64,000 bases of DNA from the NCBI RefSeq assembly GCF_030450125.1, contig NZ_CP123923.1, positions 3,968,001 through 4,032,000 of the forward strand, read 5' to 3'. Source of the DNA: Streptomyces sp. WP-1. GTDB taxonomy: Bacteria; Actinomycetota; Actinomycetes; Streptomycetales; Streptomycetaceae. Below the pieces are notes generated by a model that saw only the letters and a list, made by a program, of their open reading frames with translations, had not been told where the DNA came from and searched no databases. Positions 33,248 to 41,760 of this stretch are shown piece after piece (the first letter of the stretch is position 1; every line of letters starts with the position of its first letter). Made by a program: the position numbers and the translations under genes.

Positions 33248-33795
33248 CCGCCACCGCCCTGGAGGCGGAGCTGCTGGAGCTGGCGGGTTCGGTTCCCGAC
33301 CCCGAGCTTCCGGTGCTGACGCTCCACGAACTGGGCGTGGTGCGCGCGCTGCGTCTGCACGGCAGCGATGCCGCCGAGGTCGATCTGACCCCCACCTACA
33401 CCGGCTGCCCGGCCATCGAGACGATGTCCCTCGACATCGAACGGGTCCTGCGGGAGCACGGCCTGCGCGAGGTGTCGGTGCGTACGGTGCTCACGCCCGC
33501 CTGGTCGACCGACGACATCACCCCCGAAGGCCGTCGCAAACTGAGGGAGTTCGGCATAGCTCCCCCGAGGACGCGCGGGACCTCCGGTCCGATACCGCTG
33601 GCCCTCGGCCCGACCCGCACCGGCGCCATGGAAGCCACCGGGGCCGCCGGCACCGTCGAGGCCGAGCCGGTCCACTGCCCGCACTGCGGCTCGGCCGACA
33701 CCGAGCTGCTGAGCAGGTTCTCCTCCACCGCGTGCAAGGCGCTGCGCCGCTGCCTGTCCTGCCGCGAACCGTTCGACCACTTCAAGGAGTTGTGA
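33241..33795 (+). CDS. paaD: Phenylacetyl-CoA epoxidase assembly protein PaaD
   Basis: 184 residues. N-terminal MIP18/DUF59 domain (SVPDPELPVLTLHELGVVRAL, DLTPTYTGCPAIETM with the conserved Cys) and a C-terminal zinc ribbon (CPHCGSADTELLSRFSSTACKALRRCLSC) typical of PaaD. Thought to help iron-sulfur maturation of the complex. Start at ATG 33241; GTG 33244, two residues on, would give a GTGA overlap with paaC. Its stop overlaps the paaE start by one base (TGATG). Confidence 0.93.
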   Translation: MVTATALEAELLELAGSVPDPELPVLTLHELGVVRALRLHGSDAAEVDLTPTYTGCPAIETMSLDIERVLREHGLREVSVRTVLTPAWSTDDITPEGRRKLREFGIAPPRTRGTSGPIPLALGPTRTGAMEATGAAGTVEAEPVHCPHCGSADTELLSRFSSTACKALRRCLSCREPFDHFKEL

Positions 33796-34859
33796 TGGCG
33801 CGCTTCCACCCCCTCCAGGTGGCCGCGGTCGACCGGCTCACCGACGACTCCGTCGCCCTCACCCTCACCGTCCCGGCCGAACTGCGCGCGGAGTACCGGC
33901 ACGCGCCCGGCCAGCACCTCGCGCTGCGCCGCCGGGTGGACGGCACGGAGGTGCGGCGCACCTACTCGATCTGCTCCCCCGCCCCCGCCCCGGACGGCGA
34001 GGGCCCGAGCAGTCTGCGCGTGGGGGTGCGGCTGGTGGAGGGCGGCGCCTTCTCCACCTACGCGCTGAAGGAGATCAACATCGGGGACGAGCTGGAGGTC
34101 ATGACCCCGGCCGGCCGCTTCACCCTGGAACCGGCGCCGGGGCGGTACGCGGCGATCGTCGGCGGCAGCGGCATCACCCCGGTGCTGTCCATCGTCTCCA
34201 CCCTGCTGGCGCGGGAGCCGGAGGCCCGGTTCTGCCTGATACGGGGCGACCGTACGGCCGCGTCCACGATGTTCCTTGAGGAGGTCGCCGACCTGAAGGA
34301 CCGCTACCCCGAGCGGCTTCAGCTGGTGACCGTGCTCTCCCGGGAGGAGCAGCAGGCGGGCCTGCCGTCCGGCCGGCTCGACCAGGGGCGCCTCACCGGA
34401 CTGCTGCCCGCGCTGCTGCCGGTGGAGCGGGTGGCGGGATGGTTCCTGTGCGGTCCCTACGGGCTGGTGCAGGGCGCCGAGGGGGCGCTGCGCGGGCTGG
34501 GCGTGGACCGCGCCCGGATCCACCAGGAGATCTTCCACGTGGACTCGGGTCCGACCGCGGCGGGCACCGCGCCGGGGGCCGCGCACAGCACGGTCACCGC
34601 CCGGCTCGACGGACGCGGCGGCACCTGGCCGGTACAGGAGGGCGAGTCCCTGCTGGAGACCGTGCTGCGCAACCGCCCCGACGCGCCCTACGCCTGCAAG
34701 GGCGGGGTCTGCGGCACCTGCCGGGCCTTCCTGGTCTCCGGCGAGGTCCGCATGGACCGCAACTTCGCCCTGGAAGAGGAGGAGACGGATGCCGGGTACG
34801 TACTGGCCTGCCAGTCCCATCCGCTGACCGAACAGGTGGAGCTGGACTTCGACCGGTGA
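33795..34859 (+). CDS. paaE: Phenylacetyl-CoA epoxidase reductase PaaE
   Basis: 354 residues. Electron transfer subunit: FAD domain with RRTYSICSPAP, NAD(P) domain with IVGGSGITPVLSIVSTLL and GWFLCGPYGLVQGAE, and a C-terminal plant-type 2Fe-2S ferredoxin with cysteines in YACKGGVCGTCRAFLVSGEV and VLACQSHPL. Ribosome-binding site AAGGAG lies at the end of paaD. Last gene of the operon; a 113-bp gap with an operator-like palindrome follows. Confidence 0.95.
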   Translation: MARFHPLQVAAVDRLTDDSVALTLTVPAELRAEYRHAPGQHLALRRRVDGTEVRRTYSICSPAPAPDGEGPSSLRVGVRLVEGGAFSTYALKEINIGDELEVMTPAGRFTLEPAPGRYAAIVGGSGITPVLSIVSTLLAREPEARFCLIRGDRTAASTMFLEEVADLKDRYPERLQLVTVLSREEQQAGLPSGRLDQGRLTGLLPALLPVERVAGWFLCGPYGLVQGAEGALRGLGVDRARIHQEIFHVDSGPTAAGTAPGAAHSTVTARLDGRGGTWPVQEGESLLETVLRNRPDAPYACKGGVCGTCRAFLVSGEVRMDRNFALEEEETDAGYVLACQSHPLTEQVELDFDR

Positions 34860-34912
34860 GGCGCACACCGCGGAACGTTCCGTGGAGGGGAACCGCCGAT
34901 CTTCCCTTCTCC

Positions 34913-34926
34913 TAGAACCTGTTCTA
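34913..34926. promoter_or_regulatory. KstR-type palindrome upstream of acyl-CoA dehydrogenase
   Basis: TAGAACCTGTTCTA fits the 14-bp TnnAACnnGTTnnA pattern published for the TetR regulator KstR of mycobacterial sterol and lipid catabolism. It overlaps a possible -10 (TATCTT, 34925-34930) and lies 47 bp before the GTG at 34973. Confidence 0.6.
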
Positions 34927-34972
34927 TCTTGACGGCCCGTCAGATGACGCCGCACCGTCGGAGGGACAGGCC

Positions 34973-36115
34973 GTGGACTTCACCTTCACCGAGGAGCAGC
35001 AGGCGGCGGCCGAGGCGGCGCGGGGGGTGTTCGCCGGTGTCGCGCCGGACGCGGTGCCCAGCCCGGCGCTGACTCCGGGCGCCGTGGCCGAGGGCCTCGA
35101 CCGGGAACTGTGGTCCCGGCTGGCCGGCGCCGATCTCCTGAGCCTGCTGCTCGACGAGGCGTACGGCGGCGCGGGCCTGGACGCGATCGCCCTGTGCCTG
35201 GTGCTGCGGGAGTCGGCGAAGGTCCTCGCACGGGTGCCGCTGCTGGAGCACAGCGCGGCGGCTGCGGTCGTGGGGGCCTACGGGAGCAAGGAGTCGGGGG
35301 AGCGCCTGCTGGAGCGCGCCGGGCACGGGGAGCTGGTGCTGACCGTCGCCGCGAGCGGGCGCAGCGGCCATGACCCGGCCGAACTCGCCGTCACCGCGCG
35401 CCGGGAGGGCCCGGGTTGGGTGCTGGACGGGGTGCAGACGGCGGTGCCGTGGGCGTACGACGCGGACCTCGTCGTCGTACCGGCGCACATCGAGGGCGCG
35501 GCGGCCGGGGGGAGCGTGCTCGCGCTGCTGCCCCGGGGGCTGGGCGGGGTGACGCTCGTCGAGCAGGTGTCCACCAGCGGGGAGCGGCTGGCCGAGCTGC
35601 GGCTGGCGGGGGCGCGCCTTGAGGCGGCCGAGGTCATCGAGGCCGAGGGCGCCTGGGAGTGGCTGCACGCGCTGCTCGCCACGGGCACCTGCGCGCTGGC
35701 ACTCGGGCTGGGTGAGCGGGTGCTGGAGATGACCGCCGAATACACCGGCGGGCGCCAGCAGTTCGGGCACCCGATCGCGACCTTCCAGGCGGTCGCCGTG
35801 CAGGCCGCCGACCGGTACATCGATCTGCGGGCCATGGCGGCCACCCTGTGGCAGGCCGCGTGGCGGATCGCCTCCGGAGCGCCGGGGGCGCTGCCCGCCG
35901 CCGGGGATGTCGCGGTGGCGAAGATCTGGGCGGCGGAGGGCGTGCGCCGGGTGGTGCAGACCGCGCAGCATCTGCACGGCGGCTTCGGCGCGGACACCGA
36001 CTACCCCCTGCACCGCTACCACGCCTGGGCCAAGCACCTGGAACTGGCGCTCGGCCCGGCGGCGGCGTACGAGGAGCGGCTCGGCGACCTGCTGGCGGCG
36101 CACCCGCTCGGCTGA
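34973..36115 (+). CDS. Acyl-CoA dehydrogenase
   Basis: 380 residues from GTG 34973 (GGAGGG upstream). Flavin-dependent alpha,beta-dehydrogenation of an acyl-CoA. N-terminal FTFTEEQQAAAEAARGVF, the helical and beta domains, and the C-terminal YTGGRQQFGHPIATFQAVAVQAADRYIDL and VQTAQHLHGGFGADTDYPLHRYHAWAK match the family. The usual catalytic Glu position in the C-terminal helix and the GxGG-like region are replaced by HGGFGADTDY, as in the steroid side-chain (FadE/ChsE-like) subgroup that often works as heterotetramers. The KstR-like operator in front fits a lipid or sterol-type substrate. Separate from the paa operon by the spacer and operator. Confidence 0.85.
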   Translation: MDFTFTEEQQAAAEAARGVFAGVAPDAVPSPALTPGAVAEGLDRELWSRLAGADLLSLLLDEAYGGAGLDAIALCLVLRESAKVLARVPLLEHSAAAAVVGAYGSKESGERLLERAGHGELVLTVAASGRSGHDPAELAVTARREGPGWVLDGVQTAVPWAYDADLVVVPAHIEGAAAGGSVLALLPRGLGGVTLVEQVSTSGERLAELRLAGARLEAAEVIEAEGAWEWLHALLATGTCALALGLGERVLEMTAEYTGGRQQFGHPIATFQAVAVQAADRYIDLRAMAATLWQAAWRIASGAPGALPAAGDVAVAKIWAAEGVRRVVQTAQHLHGGFGADTDYPLHRYHAWAKHLELALGPAAAYEERLGDLLAAHPLG

Positions 36116-36139
36116 CCGCCGGTGGCCGGGGGAGAGAAG

Positions 36140-36487
36140 TCAGATCACGTGGCCCGGGCGGCCGTCGTCGGTGGTGACCGGGCGGCCCGCGGCGGCCCAG
36201 GACTGCATGCCGCCGTCGATGTTCACCGCGTCGATGCCCTGCTGCACCAGATACATGGTGACCTGGGCGGACCGGCCGCCGGAGCGGCAGATCACATGGA
36301 CGCGGCCGTCCTGCGGGGCGGCCTCGGTCAGCTCGCCGTAACGGGCCACGAACTCACTGGTCGGGATGTGCAGCGCTCCCTCGGCGTGGCCAGCCTGCCA
36401 CTCGTCGTCCTCCCGGACGTCCAGCAGGAAGTCGTCGTCCTTGAGGTCCGTGACACCGACGGTGGGCACACCAGCTCCGAAATTCAT
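36140..36487 (-). CDS. Rhodanese-domain protein
   Basis: 115 residues. Single rhodanese fold: FLLDVREDDEWQAGHAEGALHIP, then the active-site loop VICRSGGRSAQVT with catalytic Cys (about residue 68) and GIDAVNIDGGMQSWAAAGRPV. Stand-alone rhodaneses carry persulfide sulfur in sulfur transfer or stress. It lies 31 bp after the J-domain-like gene in the same direction, so cotranscription is likely. Confidence 0.9.
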   Translation of the reverse strand: MNFGAGVPTVGVTDLKDDDFLLDVREDDEWQAGHAEGALHIPTSEFVARYGELTEAAPQDGRVHVICRSGGRSAQVTMYLVQQGIDAVNIDGGMQSWAAAGRPVTTDDGRPGHVI

Positions 36488-36518
36488 GACTCCGACGCTA
36501 CCCGACGGCGGGCCCGGG

Positions 36519-37331
36519 TCAGTCCTGCGCCAGCAGGGCCGCCAGTTCCGCCTCGCGCCGGGTGATGTCGGCGCGGAGCTTGTCGGCGATCTCCGCCAGC
36601 AGCGCGTCCGGGTCGTCGGGGGCGAGGCGGAGCATGCCGGCGATGGCGCCGTCCTCCAGTTCGCGGGCGACCAGGTTGAGCAGTTCCTTGCGCTGGGAGA
36701 GCCATTCGAGGCGGGCGTACAGCTCCTCGGCGGGGCTCGGGCGCCGCTCGGGCGGCACCGGTCCGGCGGCCCATTCCTCGGCAAGTTCCCTCAGCAGGGC
36801 CTCGTCACCGCGGGCGTAGGCGGCGTTGACGCGGGTGAGGAACTCCTCGCGCCGGGTGCGCTCGTCCTCTTCCTGCGCCAGGTCGGGGTGGGCCTTGCGG
36901 GCGAGGTCGCGGTAGAGCTTGCGGGCCTCCTCGCTGGGCCGTACCCGCTCCGGGGGGCGTACCGCCTGGTCGGTGAGCATGGCGGCGGCCTCGGGGTAGA
37001 GGCCGTGGCCGTCCATCCAGCCGTGCATCAGCTCCTCGACGCCGGCGAGCGGCAGGACGTTGGCGCGGGCCTCCTGGGCGCGGCGCACGTCCTCCGGGTC
37101 ACCGGTGCGGGCGGCGGTCGCCTCGGCGATCTCGGCGTCCAGTTCCTCCAGGCGCAGATAGAGCGGGCCGAGCCGCTGTTCGTGCAGCCGGGAGAAGTTC
37201 TCGACCTCGACGCGGAAGGTCTCCACGGCGATCTCGTACTCGATCAACGCCTGCTCGGCGGCCCGTACGGCCTGTTCGAGCCGCGCCTCGGGGCGGGGGG
37301 CGTGGGGCTGTTCGGCTTCCGGGGTGGTCAC
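36519..37331 (-). CDS. J-domain-like coiled-coil protein
   Basis: 270 residues. The N-terminal 75 are helical (QAVRAAEQALIEYEIAVETFRVEVENFSRLHEQRLGPLYLRLEELDAEIAEAT). Around residues 130-175 is a J-like helix pair with the HPD signature: SEEARKLYRDLARKAHPDLAQEEDERTRREEFLTRVNAAYARGD. The C-terminus is again helical (LYARLEWLSQRKELLNLVARELED). HPD is the Hsp70-stimulating motif, so it may be a DnaK co-chaperone, though the domain sits centrally rather than at the N-terminus. Its client is unknown. Confidence 0.75.
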   Translation of the reverse strand: MTTPEAEQPHAPRPEARLEQAVRAAEQALIEYEIAVETFRVEVENFSRLHEQRLGPLYLRLEELDAEIAEATAARTGDPEDVRRAQEARANVLPLAGVEELMHGWMDGHGLYPEAAAMLTDQAVRPPERVRPSEEARKLYRDLARKAHPDLAQEEDERTRREEFLTRVNAAYARGDEALLRELAEEWAAGPVPPERRPSPAEELYARLEWLSQRKELLNLVARELEDGAIAGMLRLAPDDPDALLAEIADKLRADITRREAELAALLAQD

Positions 37332-37577
37332 CCGCCCCAGCGTAGTCGCTGCGCTCGGCTTCGAGCGGGGGGCGGAGGGGGCGGGGCCGGGTCGGTGCGG
37401 GTCGGTGTGGATGTGTGCTGGTGGCGGGGGGTGGCGGATCGTCGTGGGGCGGGCGGACTCGTCGGCGGGTGCGGGTGCGGGTGCGTTGGGGCTGGGCGCG
37501 CAGTTCCCCGCGCCCCTCGGGGGGTTGCCGTGGCGCCCCCGAGAAAGCCCAGCCCCCGGGCGGGAGGAGTCGAGGCC
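37332..37577. other. Gene-free spacer with recurrent Streptomyces intergenic motif
   Basis: A 246-bp G-rich spacer. GGGCGCGCAGTTCCCCGCG followed by CCCCT (37494-37517) resembles a short sequence I recall seeing in very many Streptomyces spacers. GGGGGTTGCC and its surroundings can fold with it. No gene or clear terminator otherwise. Confidence 0.45.
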
Positions 37578-39044
37578 CTACACGCCTAGCTCCGCCGCTA
37601 TGCGGCCCGTGCGTATGGCCGTGATCAGGGTGGCGTGGTCGGACTCGGTGATGTCGGCGTAGGTCAGGGCGAAGGCGGCGATGGCGTCGTCCAGGTCTTC
37701 GTTCTTGCCGCAGTAGCCGGCGATCAGACGGGGGTCGGCGCTGTGGGAGTGGGCGCGGGCCAGCAGGGCGCCGGTCATGCGGGCGTAGTCGTCGACCTGG
37801 TCGGCGGCGAGGGCGGCGGGGTCGACGCTGCCCTTGCGGTTGCGGAACTGCCGTACCTGGAAAGGCCGTCCGTCGACCGTGGTCCAGCCCAGCAGGGTGT
37901 CGCTGACCACCTGCATCCGCTGCTGCCCGAGGACGACCCGGCGGCCCTCGTGCGCGACCGGCCGGCCCTCGAAGCCGGCCGCGGACAGATGTGGGAGCAG
38001 CGCGGAGGGGCGGGCCTCCTTCACCTGGAGGACCAGCGGGTGCTCGCGGTGGTCGAGGAGCAGGACCACGTACGAACGGGTGCCGACGCTGCCGGTGCCG
38101 ACCACGCGGAAGGCCACGTCGTGCACCGTGTGCCGGGCGAGCAGGGGGCGGCGGTCCTCGGACAGGGTCGTGAGGTACTCCTCCAGGGACGAGGCGACCG
38201 CGGCGGCCTCGCCGTCCGGTATCCGGCGCAGCACCGGCGAGGCGTCCACGAAGCGCCGCCCGCCGTCCGGGTGCGGCTCGGTCGACTTCGCCGCGAACCG
38301 GCCGCTGGTGTTGGCCCGCGCCTTCTCCGAGACCCGTTGCAGGGTGCCGAGCAGGTCGTGGGCGTCGGCGTGGGAGACCAGTTCCTCGTCCGCGATGGCG
38401 TTCCACGCGTCCAGCACCGGGAGTTTGGCCAGCAGCCGCATGGTGCGGCGGTAGGCGCCCGCCGCGTCCCGCGCCGCGGCACGGCAGGTGTCCTCGTCGG
38501 CGCCGGCCTCGCGACCGGCCAGCACCAGCGAGGTGGCGAGCCGCTTCAGGTCCCACTCCCAGGGGCCGTGCACGGTCTCGTCGAAGTCGTTGAGGTCGAT
38601 GACGAGACCGCCGCGGGCGTCGCCGTACAGCCCGAAGTTGGCGGCGTGCGCGTCACCGCAGAGCTGCGCGCCCACCCCGGTGACGGGGGTGCGGGCCAGG
38701 TCGTACGCCATGAGTCCGGCGGAGCCCCGCAGGAAGGCGAAGGGAGTGGCCGCCATCCGGCCCACGCGGATCGGGGTCAGCTCCGGTATCCGGCCGGCGT
38801 TGGACTCGACGACGGCGCTCACCGCGTCCGGGCGGGCGGCGTCCGGTGCGAAGAGGGCGTGGTCGCGGCGCGGCACCCTCGTGCGCAGCGCCTTGCCCTC
38901 CTCCTTGGGCGAACCCTGCCGGGGCCACTCGGCGAACCCGCGCACCGGGGGCAGTCTGCGCGCCCCGCCCTCGGACCGCTCCCCCGGCTCCCCGCGCCTG
39001 CCCTGCCGCGGCTCACTCACCACGCCCGCACCGCTCCCGGCCAC
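37578..39044 (-). CDS. DUF2252 family protein
   Basis: 488 residues from GTG 39044, chosen for GGGGGAGG 8 nt upstream; in-frame starts at 39068-39083 exist. DUF2252 blocks: RRDHALFAPDAARPDAVSAVVES, MAATPFAFLRGSAGLMAYDLA, GVGAQLCGDAHAANFGLYGDARGGLVIDLNDFDETVHGPWEWDLKRLATSLVLAGRE and LLGWTTVDGRPFQVRQFRNRKGS. The pattern CGDAHAANFG...DLNDFDE recalls the HGDxxxxN...DFD core of small-molecule kinases, so an APH-like fold is probable. Function is unknown. Single-gene unit. Confidence 0.88.
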   Translation of the reverse strand: MAGSGAGVVSEPRQGRRGEPGERSEGGARRLPPVRGFAEWPRQGSPKEEGKALRTRVPRRDHALFAPDAARPDAVSAVVESNAGRIPELTPIRVGRMAATPFAFLRGSAGLMAYDLARTPVTGVGAQLCGDAHAANFGLYGDARGGLVIDLNDFDETVHGPWEWDLKRLATSLVLAGREAGADEDTCRAAARDAAGAYRRTMRLLAKLPVLDAWNAIADEELVSHADAHDLLGTLQRVSEKARANTSGRFAAKSTEPHPDGGRRFVDASPVLRRIPDGEAAAVASSLEEYLTTLSEDRRPLLARHTVHDVAFRVVGTGSVGTRSYVVLLLDHREHPLVLQVKEARPSALLPHLSAAGFEGRPVAHEGRRVVLGQQRMQVVSDTLLGWTTVDGRPFQVRQFRNRKGSVDPAALAADQVDDYARMTGALLARAHSHSADPRLIAGYCGKNEDLDDAIAAFALTYADITESDHATLITAIRTGRIAAELGV

Positions 39045-39126
39045 AGCGACCGCCTCCCCCGTACGCATCACGACGAACATCAACTCGGCAAGACCGTACA
39101 GCCGCCCCGGGAAACCGCGTCAGCCC

Positions 39127-39153
39127 TGTGGACAACCCGGCCGCTGTGGAAAA
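39127..39153. promoter_or_regulatory. DnaA-box pair upstream of DUF2252
   Basis: TGTGGACAA (39127-39135) is an exact Streptomyces-type DnaA box (reverse of TTGTCCACA), and TGTGGAAAA (39145-39153) is one mismatch away. The remainder of the 261-bp spacer (39045-39305) holds loose repeats of CGCCGATTCGC near 39161-39210 and no gene. Confidence 0.4.
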
Positions 39154-39305
39154 CCCACTCGCCGATTCGCCCGCCGATTCGCCCGTCGAGCCGCTCGCCG
39201 ATTCGCTCGAAGGCCCCTCGCCGACCCGCTCGGGCGGCAGCCCCGCCGACCCACCCGCCGGCCCACCCGCCCGTCACGGGCAAGCCCGGCACCCCGGCAG
39301 CCGGT

Positions 39306-39839
39306 TCACCGCACCGACGCGCCGTCCCCCGCCTCCCCGCCCAGGTTCTCCGCCAGTTGGAACAGCGCGGGCAGGGCGTTCCCGATGGCCGCGCGGGCGT
39401 CGTCGTCGAGCGCGCCGAGCGCGGCGTCGATGCGGCGTTCATGCGCCGTGGTCCAGGCCGCGAGCTTCTCGCGGCCCGCGTCGGTGAGGGTGACGACGGA
39501 GGCGCGGCGGTCGGCGGCATCGACGTCCCGCGCGACCAGCCCCGCGCTGATCATCTGACCGATCAGCCCGCTGACCGTGCTCGGCGCCAGGCGCCGGCGC
39601 GCGGCGAGGTCGCTGATCCGCGCGGGAGAGTGCTCGCCGAGCACCTGGAGCAGCTCGACCTGCGCCATGGGGAGCGTCTCCCACGGGTAGTCCGTGCGGA
39701 TCGAGGAGCGCAGCGCGCGGCGCAGCCGGGTGACGGCCTCGGTGAGCAGACGGGCCTCGGGCGCCTGGGCGGCGGGGGCGGAACCCGCCTGTCCGACGGG
39801 GCCGGGCGCGGAGACATCGGGGCGTGACTGCGCGGACAT
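39306..39839 (-). CDS. MarR-family regulator
   Basis: 177 residues. Winged helix of MarR type: MAQVELLQVLGEHSPARISDLAARRRLAPSTVSGLIGQMISAGLVARDVDAADRRASVVTLTDAGREKL, including the DRR wing motif. The N-terminal 30 residues are Ala/Pro-rich. Start is ATG 39839. It lies 250 bp downstream of a DHA2 exporter in the same orientation and probably controls it. Confidence 0.87.
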   Translation of the reverse strand: MSAQSRPDVSAPGPVGQAGSAPAAQAPEARLLTEAVTRLRRALRSSIRTDYPWETLPMAQVELLQVLGEHSPARISDLAARRRLAPSTVSGLIGQMISAGLVARDVDAADRRASVVTLTDAGREKLAAWTTAHERRIDAALGALDDDARAAIGNALPALFQLAENLGGEAGDGASVR

Positions 39840-39889
39840 GCGGAAAGCGTAGCCGGGCGGACTCCGCGAACGGCCGGGCCGTCCAGGGC

Positions 39890-40088
39890 GCGGACCACCC
39901 CCGACACCGACCCGAGACCCACCTGCCCCCGACTCCGACATCACCCGACACGGCCCCGGCCTCACCCCACCTCCGCCCCCGGCGCCCACCCGCCCCCGCA
40001 ACTCCGGCATCACCCCGACTCCGACCCCGACACCACCCCCGACACCACCCCCGAAACCCCCTCAAGAAGCCCCTCCCCCAGGGCCCCC
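39890..40088. other. Strand-asymmetric C-rich (G-rich on the minus strand) spacer
   Basis: About 200 bp with almost no G on the plus strand, made of CCCCGACACC, CCCCGACTCC and similar units. On the transcribed minus strand this gives dozens of GGGG runs with short loops between the exporter stop and the MarR gene, suited to G-quadruplex formation in DNA or mRNA. No gene. Confidence 0.6.
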
Positions 40089-41561
40089 TCACACCCCCTC
40101 ACGCCCCTCCCGCACCCCACCCCTCACCCCCTCCCTCGCCCCGAACCAAGCCGCCCCCACCGCCACGACCGACGCCACCACCAGCACCACCACGGCCGCC
40201 CGGATCCCGTCCCGGCCCGTGCTCCCGCCACCCCCCGCCTGCAAGGCGAGCGTGACCAGCGCGACCCCGAGCGCCGTTCCCAGCCCCCGGGTCATGTTCA
40301 CGAGCCCCCCGCCCGTCCCGGACGACCGCGCGGGTATCGCGCCCATGATCAGCGCGTTGTTGGCCGGGGTGAACATCCCCAGCCCCAGCCCGGTCACCGC
40401 GAGCACCGGCACCAGCTCACCGATCCCCGGCGGCACCACCAGCAGCGCGGCCGACGCCGCCGTGAAGACCGCCGCCCCGGCCAGGCACCGCCCCCGGTCC
40501 GAGAGGCCGCGCGGCAGCACCCGGTCGCACCCCGTCGCGGCCAGCGCGAACCCGGCCGGCAGCGCGGTGAGCACCAGCCCCGCCGTCAGCTCGGACACGC
40601 CCCGCGCGGTGAGCACGACGGGCACCAGCACCAGCGGCCCGAACAGCACCAGGTAGCCGCTCAGGGCGCCCGCCAGGCCGTACGCCACCGCCCGTACCCG
40701 CAGCAGGGCGAGGTCGAGCAGGGGAGCGGCCGCCCGCCGCTGGCGTCGTACGAAGGCCCGTCCGGCGCCGGCCGCGACGACGAACAGCGCGGCCACGCCC
40801 CAGCCGGGCACCGGCAGCCCGGAGGCCGCGGAGACGCCCATCAGGGTGCCGGTGGTGGCGACGGCCAGCAGCAGGAGCCCCGGCCAGTCGAAGCGGGTGA
40901 CCCGGGTACGGGACCGGGTGCGGGGCAGCAGATAGTGGCCGCCGACGAGCGCGACGACACCGACGGGCACGTTCACCCAGAACACCCAGCGCCAGCCCAG
41001 GGTGGACACCAGGGCGCCCCCGACCGTCGGACCCAAAGCCAGCCCCAGGGCCTGCGCCGCGGCCTGGACGCCGAGCGCGCCGCGCATCCGCTCGCGGGGC
41101 GCGCTGGTGGTCACCAGTGCCACGCTGTTGGCCTGCATCATGGCCGCGCCGGCCGCCTGGACCACGCGGAACGCCACGAGGGCCCAGAGCGAGGGCGCGA
41201 AGCCGCAGGCCGCGGAGGCGAGCGTGAAGACGGCGAAGCCGTACAGGTAGAGCAGTTTGCGGCCGTGGGCGTCGGCAAGGCGGCCGGCGGGCACCAGCAG
41301 CGCCACCAGGGCGAGCAGATAGGCCAGCGAGACCCACTCGACGGCCGCGAGCGAGGCGTCGAAGCCGGTGCGCAGCCCGCCGTAGGTGAGCGTGACGATG
41401 CTGGCGTCCAGCTGGCCCATGAACGCGCCGAAGCACACCGCGGCCACGGCCAGCCACCAGCCGTTCGGCCGGGCGCGGATCGCCTCGGGGCGGGGCCGCT
41501 CCGAGGTGAGCAGCGCGAACCCCCGCCGTACGGACGGGCGCGGTCGCGTGTCGGTGACCAT
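40089..41561 (-). CDS. MFS drug/metabolite exporter, DHA2 (14-helix) type
   Basis: 490 residues. Proton-driven efflux family: an N-terminal basic stretch, then 14 hydrophobic segments; LDASIVTLTYGGL in helix 1, motif A GRLADAHGRKLLYLYG, motif C GLALGPTVGGALVSTLGWRWVFWVNVPVG, and MFTPANNALIMGAIPARSSGTGGGLVNMTRGLGTALG near the end, typical of EmrB/QacA relatives. The substrate cannot be predicted. Ribosome-binding site GGAGG directly before the ATG. A CGGTGACCG palindrome lies upstream (about 41579-41587), a candidate site for the MarR protein encoded downstream. Confidence 0.9.
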   Translation of the reverse strand: MVTDTRPRPSVRRGFALLTSERPRPEAIRARPNGWWLAVAAVCFGAFMGQLDASIVTLTYGGLRTGFDASLAAVEWVSLAYLLALVALLVPAGRLADAHGRKLLYLYGFAVFTLASAACGFAPSLWALVAFRVVQAAGAAMMQANSVALVTTSAPRERMRGALGVQAAAQALGLALGPTVGGALVSTLGWRWVFWVNVPVGVVALVGGHYLLPRTRSRTRVTRFDWPGLLLLAVATTGTLMGVSAASGLPVPGWGVAALFVVAAGAGRAFVRRQRRAAAPLLDLALLRVRAVAYGLAGALSGYLVLFGPLVLVPVVLTARGVSELTAGLVLTALPAGFALAATGCDRVLPRGLSDRGRCLAGAAVFTAASAALLVVPPGIGELVPVLAVTGLGLGMFTPANNALIMGAIPARSSGTGGGLVNMTRGLGTALGVALVTLALQAGGGGSTGRDGIRAAVVVLVVASVVAVGAAWFGAREGVRGGVREGREGV

Positions 41562-41760
41562 GCCTCCAGATTACAACGGTCACCGAAATACTTGGCTAGC
41601 GTCCTATCTCGCCCCTCCCCCGGAAAGGCCCCCCGGCACCACCCACAGGAGCGACCCTCGCCCCTCCTAGGCGACACCCGGGCAACCAGACGAGCTCCTG
41701 GGGTGGGTGAGTGCTTTTTCGGTGGGTCAGGTTTCCGATGCCTCGTCAAACGGCAAGGCG
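41562..41760. other. Exporter promoter region
   Basis: Holds ATTACA (TGTAAT on the minus strand, a probable -10) about 10 bp before the exporter start and the CGGTGACCG palindrome. From 41620 to 41750 I see no gene or RNA signal. Confidence 0.4.
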
